Below are positions 22,790-36,600 of a stretch of DNA of 64,000 bases, one piece after another. The notes below the pieces were generated by a model that was given only the letters and a program-made list of their open reading frames with translations, was not told where the DNA came from and did not search any database. The first letter of the stretch is position 1, and each line of letters starts with the position of its first letter. Made by a program: the position numbers and the translations under genes. Source of the stretch: Euryodendron excelsum (Eukaryota > Streptophyta > Magnoliopsida > Ericales > Pentaphylacaceae); NCBI GenBank assembly GCA_033060915.1, contig CM065379.1, positions 23,501,318 to 23,565,317 on the forward strand, in the 5' to 3' direction.

Positions 22790-23410
22790 GGAGCGTCTCA
22801 CAGACGCTCTGCTAAGGTTGTCTTTTTCTCCTGATTCTCGAATTATAATGCACCATGAAATGACTTGAGAAATACGTAAATCAAGAAATTTTCAAAAACG
22901 TATCCAGAGGTCTTTCCATCGATATGACTCGATTGAATAGATAGCTTCCCAAAGCCCCCAATCGCATTGCTCGAAAGTTGCCACTTTCAGTAACCCCTGG
23001 AGTGTCTCACAAATGCTCCGCCAAGGTTGTCTTTTCCTCCAATTCCTTGATTATAATGCACTATCAAATGACTTGAGTATTTCTAGAGCACTTTCTATAA
23101 GTACGGTCCGATCGGAGAGATCACTTCCCAAAGGCCCTGATCACGTGGCCCAAAAATTCTACTTTTAAACATCCATGGAGCGCATCACAAACGCTCTGCA
23201 AAAGTGTATTTTCATACACGCTTCCCAAGATAATATCTCACTCTTCCGAACACCTTTCAAGTTCCCCCAAAAATTTTCGATTCTTGAGAATCAATAGGAG
23301 AACATCCTGAATGCGACCAATTTTCCTGAATATTTCCCGAATTACACAATTATTGAGGCAAAGTTAACACAAAAATTCCCGACGATAGAGCGTATGCTAC
23401 ATACGCCCAA
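22790..23410 (+). repeat. About 205-bp tandem repeats, each opening with a palindrome
   Basis: Palindromes at 22791-22809 (GAGCGTCTCACAGACGCTC), 22999-23019, 23178-23197 and 23390-23406 (GCGTATGCTACATACGC) are spaced about 180-210 bp apart. Between the first ones the text repeats in order: GGTTGTCTTTT, CTCC, TTATAATGCAC, AAATGACTTGAG. This is the upstream half of the LTR A promoter region. The same order is seen at 62430-62870 and inverted at 35380-35840 and 55500-55950. Confidence 0.75.
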
Positions 23411-23577
23411 ATTGTGATAAGATTGATCAAAACTTTGCTTGCTCCCCAGGTTGAGTCAGTATAGAGTGTGTCACGTGACATTCAACCAGTGGAACAGTAC
23501 TGGTGCATGTAGCACATGCGCTAGGGCAAAAATTGCCTAGGCGCATATAGTACATGTGCCAAACCTCACCAGTTGCC

Positions 23578-23585
23578 TATAAATA
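23578..23585 (+). promoter_or_regulatory. TATA box of element 3 5' LTR
   Basis: TATAAATA follows a palindrome pair (23503-23521 and 23540-23560). Equivalent boxes occur at 63243-63250 in the 3' LTR and, inverted, at 30231-30238 and 55172-55179 in element 2. Confidence 0.65.
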
Positions 23586-25059
23586 CAAGCCTCCCCTTCT
23601 ACATATTCCAAAATTGAAAATAGTAGCAAAGCTCTACAGAAATAGTTTCAAAACTCTGAAATTTAGTATACACCTTACCCTCCAAGCACCTAAGTTAGAT
23701 TCAACCTTTTTCTAGCCTATACACTCCATTTACAAAGCTTCAAATGCCATAAAAGAGTCACTTCTAGCCCCTTCAAGCCTCTCTAAGGCTATTCAAGTTC
23801 AGGACAAGTCATCTATGAAAGTTTGAAAGTGGTTTGAAGACAAATGTGATTTTCTCTTTTACATTTTGTCATTCCCACTCTTCTCTTCTCCCTCCAAGTC
23901 TACTTAGGCTATTCTTTATTTTAAACCCCTATCTTTTACCCCCCCTTTCTTGCATGCTTGAAACAAGTGAGCTCCTAGTTCATCCCTAGAGGAAAGCTTG
24001 TGAGAGCCATCGTGTATGGGGATCTCTCACTAGCCTACTTTAAGATGGCATGGCCTTGGAGCACCTTGCAATTTGGTGTGGCCTATAACCTTATTTGATT
24101 TCATGACCCCTCTTTGCATATGGTTACCATGCTCATGTTTGGCATGCTTGGCTCCATTTTTCATGTTCATCATCATTTTTCATAAGCTTTCACTATCTCT
24201 ATTTCTATATCATTCTCAAATTTTATATTAAAGTGTTTTCCTAAAAATGGTTCTAAGAGTTAGTTCCTTGAAGCCTAGGTCAAACCCTTAATTTTAACAT
24301 CCTAGAGAACCCTCCGTAAGTCCATTGAACTCATTTTGCATCATTACTTTTTACTACCTTCAAGTTACATTAAAATGGTTTTCAAACCTTGCATTTCACT
24401 TTGATTTTTAAAGTTTTGCTTTTATGAGTTTTGTAGTTGAAATGGTCTTCATGGAACCCTCCCTTGAGTTGTCTCATTTATCGACCATAGGAACCTAGCT
24501 TATTAAAGTGGTTTTCTACACTCCAAAATTAGTTTTCAAAATAAATTCCTTTCAAGAAGGGTTCTCAAAAGTTCATTCTCTTTAATTTGTATAAAAACTA
24601 ATTTTCTAAAACTACCATTTCTATCTTGATTTTTAGAAGTTTTGCTTTCTTGAATATTGTGGTTGGAATGGTCCCATAGAGTCCTCTTTGGAGTGATTTC
24701 CTTCAAATTAACCATCTTTAGAGTGGTTTTCAACATCTTAAAAGTGGTTTTCCATAACCTCCTTTCTAAAAATAATTTTCAAAGGTTCATTCTCTTTAGT
24801 TTTCAATCAAAGAAGTCTTCAAAACTATCTATTCAATATTGATTTTCACAAGTTTTACTCTCTTGAGTTAGGGGTTGAAATGGTTCCAAGGCAACACTCT
24901 TTTGAGTGGTTTTCAAATACCAACCATATGAACTCAACACTCACTTGAGTGGCTTTCATAAAATAGTTTTCAAAACACACTTTCAAGTTTCATGCATAAA
25001 ACCACCTTTCCAAAAATCACTAGGTCCAAACCCTAGTTCAAAATCACCTTCTAACCCTA

Positions 25060-25300
25060 AGTTAATTTAATCTTAGTTGTCCAACCCTAGGTTTACCTAA
25101 ACCAAGTTAGTTAACCCTATGTTACCTTAACCCTAGGTTAACCTAACCCAAGTTAGTTAACCCTAGGTTAACCTAACTCTAGCTAGTTAACCCTAGGTTA
25201 ATCCAACCCTAGTCCAGCCTAACTCTAGTTGTTCAACCCTAGGTTTACCTAACCTGAGTTAGTTAACCCTAGGTTAACCCAACCAAGGTTAGTAAGCTGC
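25060..25300 (+). repeat. AACCCTAGGTTAACC array in LTR A
   Basis: About 20-42 bp units containing TTAACCCTAGGTTAACCTAACC recur. Inverted matches lie at 28410-28760 and 53460-53660 in the element 2 LTRs, so the array is a stable part of the LTR. It resembles telomere repeats only superficially. Confidence 0.85.
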
Positions 25301-28300
25301 AAGGCTCTAATTCAAAGACACCTTTTCAAATGATCTTTCAATTCAAAACTATTATCATAATAGACTTTCAAAAATATCTTACTTTCTTGAGATTTAAAAA
25401 ATCAACTTCAAAATCTATTCAAATACTTCAGCATTCTATCTTCAAAAAAATGCTTCTAAAAAGTTCTCTAAAACTTGTCTCGACTAAAATGGCTAGACAC
25501 TTGACAATTTCCAAAAACTATTTTTAAAGTGTTTCCAAAAACTCACAACCCTAAAGTGTTCCTAACCTTTTATGGTTAGAGATTCCAAGGGAAGGTGATA
25601 CATTAAAATACAACCTTCAAGGTTGTCCATATTACGGTTCCATAACTCTAAGTGTTTTCAAAAGCTCTTTTCAAAACTGATTTTCAAACATCATATTCTC
25701 GAGGTAACCCTAATCCTTCCATGGTTAAGATTGTTAGAGTATAAGTGAGATACTCAAGAAGGGTTCTACAACTCAAAAGTTTTAAAAACCAAAAGGAAAG
25801 TCTCTAGCCCCCTCTTCTAAACATATTTTCAAAACTCATAGTCCAAAAGGAGTTTAGTTCTTCAATGACTAACTTATTAAAAGTGATGAAATATTATACA
25901 TCCCTTTCATAAGGTATTTCAAAAACTACTTTAAAAGCTTTTCGAAAACAAGTTCACAAGAGCATTTCCAACCCAAACTCCACCTCCAAAGTCTTTAAAA
26001 CAAGACTTCAAAACATTTCTAAAACTCTCTTGAGATAATTTCAAAAACATTTAAAATCATCTTTGAACCCAATTTTAAAAACACTTCAAACATCCCAAGT
26101 CTTATTTCAAAGGCATTTTTCTAAACTCTCAAGTTCTCTTTTACTAAAGACCTCAAAGTGTCTTCAAAACTTTCCAAAGACCTTAATGTGCCTTCAAAGT
26201 TTCTAAAGGCCCTAATGTGCCTACTTTTCAAACTAGACCCTAATGTGTCTTCTTATGGCCTCAATGTGCCTATTTTCTATCGGGCCCTGGCCCGAACTAT
26301 GAGTGACTTGATTCTCGCTAAATGAAATATGCAAGCAACCTAAAATGGTGTGGTCATAACTTTTATTTCAACTCCAGTTCCCTTTTCAAAAGGTTCTATC
26401 AATTCAAGAGTTATAGCTCAAATCCCTTCAAAACTTCTATATTTTCAGACATCTTTTTCAAAACATACGTCATGCATCATTCATCCAAAAAGTGAAGACC
26501 AAACCCATTATTCAAAACTGTATAGTGGATATTAGTAACCGTTTATTCGAGTGAGTGAATTAAGAGTGATTAGACATGTAGGTATCAAAAGGGCGGGGTA
26601 GGGTGATTATTTTAGGATATCTTCCCTACACGTAACCAACCCTCGGACCATAGATTTCTACTTCAAAGACCAAAATCAGAGTCATATTTTCAAAAGGGCT
26701 TTCAAAAGGTTATTAAGACCTTCTTACGCCCCGGTTTTTAATCAAGCCGTCTTAGCTCAGGAAAAAGCACATTACTCTCTCGGTAGAACTCATTCTCCTA
26801 TAAAGACAAGTACGACTAGGTTTGATCTTAAAATTGAGTAAAACAAGGGCTTTTGAAAAATATTTTGGAGTCGCCACCTAACATAGTTAAAGATGTATTA
26901 GGTCACCTAAGACTAAGTGTAATCCGAAGACTAAACTTAGGTTTTTCGAGAAGGTTTTGAAAATGTTCTTCTAAGAAGGGTTTTTATTCTTTGTTTTGGA
27001 AAATAGGTCTTATGACCTTTGGAAAGCCCTTTTGAAAATGTGACTCCGATTTTGGTCTTCGAAATAGATATCTATGGTTTGGGGGTTGGTTACGTGTAGG
27101 GAAAATATCCTAGGATCATCACCCTACCCCTCCCTTTCAGTACCTACATATCTAATCATCCTTAATTTACTCACTTGAATAACCAGTTACTATTATTCCC
27201 TTAATATCCACTTTAGAATTTTGAAAATAGGGTTTGGTTATCACTTTTTTCGGATAAATGATGCATGATGCATGTTTTTGAAAAGAGGTGTGAAAATAGA
27301 AAGTTTTAAAGTGATTTGAGATAGGAATTTTGAATTGATAGAAATTTTTGAAAAGGGAACTTGGGTTAAAATAAGAGTGATGACCACACCATTATAGGTT
27401 GCCTACATATCTCATTTGGCGAGAATCAGGTCATTCGTAGTTTGAACTAGGGCCCGAAAGAAAAGAGGCGCATTGAGGTCATTGGAAAGTTTTGAAGATA
27501 CTTTGAGATCTTTGGATAAAGAGAACTTGAAAGTTTGGAAAAATGCCTTTGAGATAGAACTTGGAATATTTGAAATGTTTTTGAAATCGGGTTTGAAGAT
27601 GATTTTAAAGATTTTTGAAATTAACTCAAGAGAGTTTTGAAATGTTCTTGAAATAACTCGAAGAGTTTTGGAAGTATTTTGGAACAACTGAAGGGACTTT
27701 TCAAAATGTTTTGAAGTCTTGTTTTGAGAATTTTGGATGTAGAGTTTGGATTAGAAATGCTCTTGCGAACTTGTATTCGAAAAGCTTTTGAAAGTAGTGT
27801 TTGAATACCTTATTGAAAGGCATGTTTAATGTTTCATCACCTTTAAGAGGCTAGTCATTGAAAGACTAAACTCCTTTAGGGCTATGAATTTTGAAAATAT
27901 GTTTGGCAAAGGGGGCTAGAGATTTCCCTTTTGATTTTTAAAACTTTAAAGTTATAGAACCCTTCTTGAATATCTCATTTATACTTGACCAATCCTAACC
28001 ATGGAAGGATTAGGGTTATTTCAAGAGTGTGATTTTTTAAAACCATTTTTAAAAAGGACTTTTGAAAAACACTTAAGGTTTTGGAACCCTAATAGGGAGA
28101 ACCTTGGAGGTTGTATTTCAATGTATCACCCTCCCATGGAATCCCTAACCATATAGGGTTAGGGACCTTTTGGGGTTGTGAGTTCTTAAAAACATCTTTG
28201 AAAATAGTTTTTGAACAGTGTTAAGTGTCTAGTCATTTTAGTTGAGACAAGTTTAAGAGAACTTCTTGGAAGTATATAGGAATATTTGAAAAGATGTTGG

Positions 28301-30230
28301 AGTTGATTTTTAAAATCTCAAGAGAGCAGGATGTTTTTGAAAGCATATCATGAAAATAGCTTTTTTAGTTGAAGGCTTATTTGAAAAAGGCTCTTTGAAT
28401 TGGAACCTTGAAGCTTACTAACCAAGGTTGGGTTGACCTAAGGTTAACTAACTAAGGTTAGGTTGGACTATGGTTAAGGTGACCTAGGGTTAACTAACTT
28501 GGGTTAGGTTAATCTGAGGTTAAGGTGACCTAGGATTAACTAAGTTGGGTTAGGTTAACCTTAGATGAAGGTGACCTGGGGTTAACTAACTAAGGTTAGG
28601 TTAACCTAGGATTAAGGTGACATAGGGTTAACAAACTAGGATTAGGTTAACCTAAGGTTAAGGTGACTTAGGGTTAACTAACTAAGGTTAGGTTAACCCA
28701 GGGTTTGGTTGAACTAAGATTGGATAACTAGGGTCAAGTTAACCTAGGGTTGGAATGTGATTTTGAAAGGCGGTTTTGAATTAGGGTTTTGACATAATGG
28801 TTTTGGAAAGGTGATTTTATGCATGAAACTTGAAAGTGTGTTTTAAAAACCATTTTATGAAGTCCACTCAAGTGAGTGTTGGGGTCCTATGGTTGATATT
28901 TGAAAACCACTCAAGAGAGAGTTGCCTTGGAACCATTTCACTAACTAACTCAAGAGAGTAAAACTTGCAAATATTAACATTGAATAGATAGTTTTGAAGA
29001 CTTGGAAAATTGAAGAAAATAAACCTTTGAAAATTAGTTGTGAAAAGGAGGTTTTGAAAAACCACTTTTGAGATTTTGAAAACTACATTAAAGAATAAGG
29101 GTTCATATGGTTGATTTGAAGGAAATCACTCCAAAGATGACTCCATGAGACCATTCCAACCACAATATTCAAGAGAGTAACACTTCTAAAAATCAAGATG
29201 ACAATGGTAGTTTTGAGAAATCATTTTTATGCAAATTAAAGAGAATGAAACTTGGAGAACCCTTCTTGAAGAGGGTTGTTTTGAAAACCACTTTTGGGGT
29301 ATGAAAAACCAATTCTAATGAACTAGGGTTCATATGGTCAAGATAATGGGAAAACCACTCAAGAGAGGGTTCCAATGGACCATTTCAACCACTAGGTTCA
29401 AGAGAGTAGATTCTACAAAATTAATACAGAAGAAAAGAGTTTGAAAACCAATTTTTTGTCACATGAAATGCAAAGAAATATAAGAATGCAAAATGGAGTA
29501 AAGGGGCTTAAAGAGAGGTTTTCTAAGATATGAAAATTGACCTAGACTTCAAGGAACCAACTTTTCGAACCATTTTTACGGAAACACTTGGATACGGATT
29601 TTGAATAAGACATAGAAATGAAGATAATGAAAATCTTTACAAAATGATGATGGATATGAAAATAACGCCAAGCATGCAATACATGATCATAGTAACCATA
29701 TGCAAGGGGGTCATGAATTCATACAAGGCTAATAGGCCACACCAAATTGCTAGGTGCTCCAAGGCCATACCAGCTTAAAGTAGGCTAGTGAGGGATCCCC
29801 CTACATGGTGGCTCTCATAAGCTTTCCTCTAGGCATGAACTTGGAGCTCTCTTGTTTCAAGCATGTAAGATAGGGGATAGAAGATGGGAGTTTAAAATAG
29901 ATAATAGCCTAAGTAGGCTAGGAGGGAGAAGAGAAGAGTGGGAATGACAAAAATGTAAAAGAGAATACCACTTTTTGCTTTCAAACACGTTTAAACTTCC
30001 ATGGATGCTTTAGCTTGAACTTGAATAGCCTTAGAAAGGCTTGGAGGGGCTGGAATGGAATTGTCTATGGCACTGAGGGCTTTATAGTGTAGTGTATGAG
30101 CTAGAGGGAGGTAAAATCTTGCCTAAGTGTTTGGAGGGTGAGATGTATATGGAAATTCGAGGTTCAGAAGATTTTTCTATAAAGCTTCGCTGCGATTTTT
30201 GATTTTGGAATATGTAAAGGGGGAGGCCCT

Positions 30231-30238
30231 TATTTATA
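30231..30238 (-). promoter_or_regulatory. TATA box of element 2 3' LTR
   Basis: The minus strand reads TATAAATA in the sequence context GCCTATAAATA-GGCCTCCC shared with the other LTR A copies. Confidence 0.6.
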
Positions 30239-31479
30239 GGCAATCTAAAGAGATCTAACGCAAGTGCTACATACACCAGTACTTTTTCATAGAATTAATG
30301 CCATGTGGCACACTCTATATTAGTTAAATCTTAGGAGGCAAGCAAAGTTTGATCAATCTGATCAAAATCTGGGTGCATGTAGTATACGATCTACCGCTGA
30401 AAATGTTCATTTAAATTTTGCCTCGATAATTTGTCACGCCCCGATTTTTTGCACCTGAAAAAGACAAGTGAGAAAAATACAGTGTTCTCACGTTAGAAGT
30501 CATCCTCCTAGAAGGACGAGTGCAATTAGTTTTGAATTAAAAATTGATTTGAATTAAGGGCTTTTGGAAAAAGTTTGGAGTCCTCACCTAACTTGATTAA
30601 GGTGAGTTAGGTCACCTAAAACTAAACACAATTCGAAGATCACAGTTAAGGTTTTTGAAAACTTCTTTAAGAGAGGGTTTTTAAGAAAAGAGGTTGTTTG
30701 GCAACCTTTGGAAATATTTAAGCCCTTTTTTTTTAAGAAAAAAATAACTGTATTTGGTCTTTAAAAGTAGTGATCTAGGTTCGGAGGTTGGTTACATGTA
30801 GGGAAGACGCACTAAACCATCACCCTACCCCGCCCTTGTGGTACCTACATGTCTATTCACCCTAGGTTCACTCATTAGAGTCTTTGATTAATAAATGTTC
30901 AAAACTATCCACTTTTGTAAAAAAAAAAAAATTAGAAAGAAATTAACATGATGCATTATATGCAAGTGCAAGAAAAGACTTTGATTTTTAAAATAGATTT
31001 GAAAAGAATATGATTTGATTTTGAAAGAAATATTTGAAAATAAAAATTTAAAAATAGATTTTTGGATTTCGAAGCTTGAAATAGATTATGGAGTTGGAAG
31101 TTTAAGAAAAGTTATGAAATTGGAAGCTTAAAAAAGGTTGTGAAAATAGAAGCATGAAAAAGGTTGTGACCGCACCCATGAAGGTTGCCTACGTATCCCT
31201 TTTTTGGAAATCAAGTTAGTCGTAGTTCGAACAAGAGTCCAATAGAAAATAGAAGGTTTGATTGGAAAAAGAATTTGAGTTGGAATTTGAATTGAAAGAT
31301 TAGGAAATTGAACTTTAATTTGAAATTGAATTGGAATATTTGAAAAGATTGGTTTTGGAAAGCTTGGTTTTAGGAAACCCAGACTTAGGAAAGACGGGAC
31401 TTAAGAAAGACTTGAGGTTTTAGAAAGATTGAATTTAACTTGGAAAAGATTTAGAAAAGATTTGACTCGAATGTTGGAC

Positions 31480-32010
31480 TTGAAAAGTTAGAGTTTAAGA
31501 AAGATTGGATTTAGAAAATCTCGGATTTAGGAAAGTTTCAAAATAGGAAAGTTCCGTTTTAGGAAAGTTTCATTTTAGGAAAGATTTCGAATTAGGAAAG
31601 TTTAAAGTAGGAAAGGTTTTGAAATTTGAAAGTTTTAACTTAAGAAAGTTTTGAGTTTAGAAAGTTTTGACTTAGGAAAGTTTTGAATTAAGAAAGTTTT
31701 AATTTAAGAAAGTTTTGAATTTAAAAAGTTTTGGATTTGGAAAGATTTGAAATTTAGAAAGTTTAGAATTTTGGAAAGATTCGAAGTTTGTGTTTTAGAA
31801 ATACTTGAAATTAGGAAAGGTTTGAGTTTAAGAAAGATTTGAAAATTTAGATTTGGAAAGTTGAAATATGGAAAGGTTGGAATTAGGAAAATTAAGAAGC
31901 TTAAAGTTTAAGGAAAGATTTGAAAGTTGAAATTTTAGAAACTTAAGGTTTAGGAAGGTATGAGATTATGAAGGATTGAATTAGGAAAGACTTAGATTAG
32001 AAAAGATTGG
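31480..32010 (-). repeat. Simple AGGAAAGTTTTGAATTT repeats in LTR D
   Basis: Units of roughly 18-22 bp of the form AGGAAAGTTTTGAATTTA repeat imperfectly. The equivalent stretch in LTR C is 50880-51530 in inverse orientation. Confidence 0.8.
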
Positions 32011-33664
32011 GATTCGTATTTCCTAAAACAAAAGATTGAACTTCATTTCTAAAAGGAGGTGATTTAATTTTATTTTTAAAAACAGAGGATTGGATCTAGT
32101 TTCCTAAATGGAAGATTGGATTTGGTTTCCTAAAACAGAGGATATGATTTGACATGGAATTTGAAAGATGAAGTTTTGAAAATCCTAAATTTTGGTGTAG
32201 AAAATAGGGTTTGGAAATATATGATTTTAATGTAAAAAATAGGATTTAGTAACCTAAAGTTTGATGTAGAAAAGAAAATTGGAAATTAGGGTTTCTTAAT
32301 CATAGTTCTAGGGCTTGACTTGGACTCCAAGGTAAAGAGTTTTTGGAAAGTAGAACTTTTTGGGAAGGAAGATTTTTAGAAGGAGATCTTAACAAAGAGT
32401 TTTTAGAAAGTAAACTTGAAAAGAGTTTTGAAAAGGAGACTTTGGAAAGTTAAACTTTAAGAGAGATTTTGGAAAGAGGACTTTTTGAAAGGAGAACTTT
32501 TTAGGAAAGGGATTTGAAAAGAAGCTTTAGAAAATGGATTTTTTAAGAGAGCTTTTGGGAAGGAGTTTGAAAAGAGCTTTTAGGAAAGTGAGTTTTGTTA
32601 AGGGAATTTTTAGAAAGTAATTTTGGAAAGGAGATTGGAGAGAGGTTTTAGAAAGTATATTGGAGAAGAGATTTTAGAAAGTAGATTTAAAAAGAGATTT
32701 TGGGGAGGATTCACAAAGAGGTTTTGGAAAGTAAGTTTAAAAAGCAATTTGAAAAGGGATTTGAATGCGGACTTTTGTAAGCCTCTAAAAATATCTCACT
32801 TTCCTAAAACGATTTTAACCATAGGAAGATTCGAACCATTCTAGGATTGTGGTTTGAAAACAATAAAGATTTGAAAATATGGACCATGAAAGTCCCTTTA
32901 AATGTAACAGTTTCCTAAAGCAACCCTAACCATGAAAAGGTTAGAATCACCTTAGGATTATGATTTTGAAAACAAGTTCGGAAAAAGAATATATAATGCA
33001 AGTTTTGAAAACGATTTTCAATGCAAGTTTTGAAAATGAGTTTGAAAATAAATTTTGGAGAGATGCATGATCATGATATGCACAATGCAAGTTGGGGTCA
33101 TGAACATACAAGGTTAAAAGTTTCACCACATAATTAAGGGGGCCGGACCCACGTGGTTACCGGCTAGACTAAGAGAAAGCCCCGACATGGTAACTTTCAA
33201 TAGCCTAATTCTACACATGAATCGAGGAGTCCCTTGTTTCAAGAATGCAAGAAAGGGGGGTAGAAGATGAGGATTAAAATAGAAGAAAACCCAAGTGGGT
33301 TAGGAGAGATAAGAGAGAGGGAGGAATTGCGTAAACATACATAGAAAACCTATATTGTATATTCTTTGTTTTGCTTGCTTGCTTTGCTTTGTTTTACTTC
33401 AGTCTTCAAAAGCTTACTTTGGCTCGGTCTTCAAGAGCTTCCAAGTTGTAGCACGTCAAGTCTTCAATGGAGGCTAGTATACGAGTATATATGAGTGTAT
33501 GTATGCTAGGGTTAACTGTATAGAGGCTAGGGTTTGTATATGGAGGCTAGGGTTTGAAGTACCTAAAGGGAACTAGGGTTTGGAAGGACTTCAAGCTTTG
33601 TATATTGAAGAGCAGAGTTTTTGGATTGAGTTTATAGATCCTTTTCACGCTGGAGGAGGCTATG

Positions 33665-33672
33665 TATTTATA
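33665..33672 (-). promoter_or_regulatory. TATA box of LTR D
   Basis: The minus strand reads TATAAATA immediately after three GGCGCC-type palindromes (33688-33772), as in LTR C. Confidence 0.6.
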
Positions 33673-36600
33673 GATAGAAGACTGAATTGGCGCCTGATGT
33701 AGTGGCACCAGGCCAAAAATTCTACTGAGTGGCGCCATGCTATTTTTTGGCTTGGCGCCACTACTAGTAGCGCTAACCACTTAGAAAACTTTTAAGGTCG
33801 GCAAGCAACGTATTTTTTAAAGATTTAGGCGCCTGTACTAGTGACTATCATACAATTTTTAGCCTGACTTCACTAGGAGTGACTTCGGAAGGTCCGGGAA
33901 TGATTTAAAGGACCGGGAATGGGTCGGAGGGCTGGAAAGGGATAGGAACTCTTAGAATAGTGTTATAGAGGTAAAAGACTTGAAAAATGATGACAAGCCG
34001 TGTTGGGGGGGTTGATTGGGCCATTAAGGGCAAAACGGTCAATCGGGCTGGAAAACTGCCAAGATGGACTTGGAATGTCCCAGAAGAAGACTCAAGATTT
34101 AGAAACATTACCTAAAATGTTTTAGGAGGTTACCGGTTTGATGCCCGGAGACAGTGTGGTTAGAAAAGGTGACCGGCCCACTAAGGGCAAAACGGTCATT
34201 TTGTAGCAAGTTTGTCGGAACTAACTCAGAATGATCCAGAAATGTATTGAAAGGCTGAGGATACTATCAAAAATATTCTTAGGTGGTTACCAGTTTGATA
34301 CCTAGAGCCGGTGTGGTTCTTGGGGTGCTCGGATGCCTAGGGGCAATATGGTCATTTTGACCGAAGGGTCTCGGAATTGGCTTGAAACCAATTGGAAGGC
34401 ACTTAATCATGTCGGATCGTCTTTGGGATGACCCTAGAAGGGTGGACTTACTGTTTTGAGGACTTAGGTACTTTCTTACGAAACGTGTCAAAAATGGCCC
34501 TAGGGGTAGCTTGGTCATTTTTCACCAAAGTGAGCTAGCAGGCACTGGTGTTTACCTGGGTTTTGAGGTTTCTGTCACTTTGATGGTGGTCCCGTGACAT
34601 AGGGGTTTATTGGCAATTCCCAATGTTGACCTATTTACGAGTGTTTCCGCCACTCTAACGATTGCGATGTTTATGAGTACTTTCGTTACTCTAACGGTTC
34701 GCAATCATTTCAGAGACTGCCTGATCTTGGGAAGCTGCTAGGTCGACTTATCGCCTTAGGAATCAACTTTCTCAAAAGGCATTCAGAAACGAACATTCTT
34801 CATTAGCGGGTTAGCAAGCGCCAAAGGTGGACCGTTCTACCATCTCGGGGACTTGGGATCTTGTCTTGGTCGACGGGTCCTAAAGATTTTTCTTGGAAGA
34901 CTTGTCGGACAGGATGGACTTACCATCTTGACAAATTAACTTTATTAAAAGGCATGCCAAATTTAATTAGAATTGGAATTGGACTTGAAATTGGATTTGA
35001 GATTAAAACGAGGACTTACCCTCTTCAAAAAGACATGCCCCCTGGAATTGGACCGAACAATGCTCCAAGGCACATTGGTCATTTTGCCTTTATTCTGGCC
35101 CAATGGGCCTGCAAAATGATCGATTGACTAGATTATGTCTGAAAAATTAGTTTGACTCGGAATATATCCATATTGACTTGAAGACAAGTTTAGACGGACT
35201 TGAGACTGTCGAGTGGGAAAAAATGGGATGCTTATATAATTGTGCCATCCGAAAAGGATTTGGAGAAATCGGTTGCGTCCATGATGTTCTCTTGGTGTTT
35301 CTCAAGAACTTGGAATTTTCAGGAAGCTTGAAAGGTGTTCAGAAGAATGAGATATCATCTCGGGAAGGATGCACAAAAATACACTTTTATGGAGTGTTTG
35401 TGATAAGCTCCGTGGATATTCAAAAGTAGTCGTTTCTGGGCCACGTGATTGGGGCCTTTGGGAAGCGATCTCTTCGATCGGACCGTACTAATGGAAAGTG
35501 CTTTGGAAATACTTTCAGGAGTTCCCTAATTTGTGCATTTCTCAAGTCATTTCATGGTGTATTATAATTAGAGGATTGGAGAAAAAGACAACCTTGGCAA
35601 AGCGTTTGTGAGACGCTCCAAGGGTTATTGAAAGTGACAGTTTTTGAACCATGTGATCGGGGGATTTAGGAAGTGATCTGTTCAATCGAGCCATATCGAT
35701 GGAAAGACCTATGGTCAAGCTTTTAGGAATTCCTTAATTTATGCATTTCTCAAGTGTTTTAACGGTGCGTTATAATCAAAGAATTAGGAGAAAAGACAAC
35801 CTAGCGGAGCATCTGTGAGATGCTTCAGCAGACTTTCGTTGAGTTGGAAGTGTTTAGAGTCACGGGGCTCACCTTGGATTAAACAGGGGTGTGTGACATG
35901 ATTTGCCAGTGTGGTACCCAGAGCCGATGTGGTTTTGGGGCACGTTCGGGCCGTCAGGGGTAAAAAGGTTATTTTAACTAGGCTGGGTTGAAAAGGGTCA
36001 GGATGGATTAGAGTGGCGTGTTAGGTGTGCCGGACTGTTCGGGAGGGTCCTAAAAGATGTTTTTGCTGTTTGGTGAGATTTGTACTGTGTTGGAGTGCAT
36101 AGGGGCAAAACGATCATTTTAACCAATGTTGACTGGGATGGGACTAGAATTGGATAGCATGGCGTATTGAGTATGCCTAACTGTCTAGGAACACTTTGGC
36201 AGGGTGGACTTACTATCTTGAGGGATTTTGAACTTTCTCAAGACGTGCCTAGATGACCAAGGGGTAGGTTTGGTCATTTTCCACTGAGTTAGGCTAGCAG
36301 CAGCCGGTGTTGACCTAGGTGTTGGTTCCTAAGACTGCCTGGTCTCGGAAAGCTACTTGTGCGGTGTTGGTCCCTGAGATTGCCTGGTCTTAGAGAGCTA
36401 CCTTTAGGGTTGTGTTGGTTCCTAAGATCACCCGATCTCTAAAAGCTACCTGTAGTGTGGTGTTGGTCCCGAGATCGCCTGGTCTCGAAGAACTACCAAA
36501 TGATGGATATTCTACATTGGCGGGCTAGCAGGTGCCGGAAGTGAGCCGTTTGGAATTTGATAAGGTGTTGGTTCCCGAGATCGTTAGATCTCAAGAAGCT

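Larger units (their letters stand above)
18007..26731 (+). repeat. Element 3 5' LTR, broken at its 3' end, holding solo LTR B
   Basis: The LTR segments are 18007-18169 and 21938-26731, about 4.95 kb without B. By comparison with the full element 2 LTR (about 5.33 kb) the last 300-400 bp are missing. In order it holds a tandem array (21952-22300), about 205-bp repeats with palindromes (22790-23410), a TATA box at 23578-23585, and a long region of simple TTTTCAAAA-like sequence. An AACCCTAGGTTAACC array (25060-25300) and two conserved islands (26265-26350 and 26590-26640) follow. Its break at 26731 touches the end of the element 2 LTR, which reads the other way. Confidence 0.75.
30432..35236 (-). 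repeat. Solo LTR D, 4.8 kb
   Basis: The LTR reads on the minus strand from TATAAGCATCCC (35236) to GGGGCGTGACA (30432). It is bounded by a perfect target duplication TAATT at 30427-30431 and 35237-35241. Removing it restores GATAATTGTG, the uninterrupted reading seen at 55365-55372. It belongs to the same subfamily as C: both have GGCGCC palindromes before the TATA box and AGGAAAGTTT-type simple repeats after it. No internal region is present, so it is a solo LTR. Confidence 0.9.

Noticed and set aside
25060..25300. Telomere-like CCCTA-rich array
   Set aside because: The unit is AACCCTAGGTTAACC, not CCCTAAA. It occurs at the same place in each LTR A copy, so it is an LTR-internal repeat.
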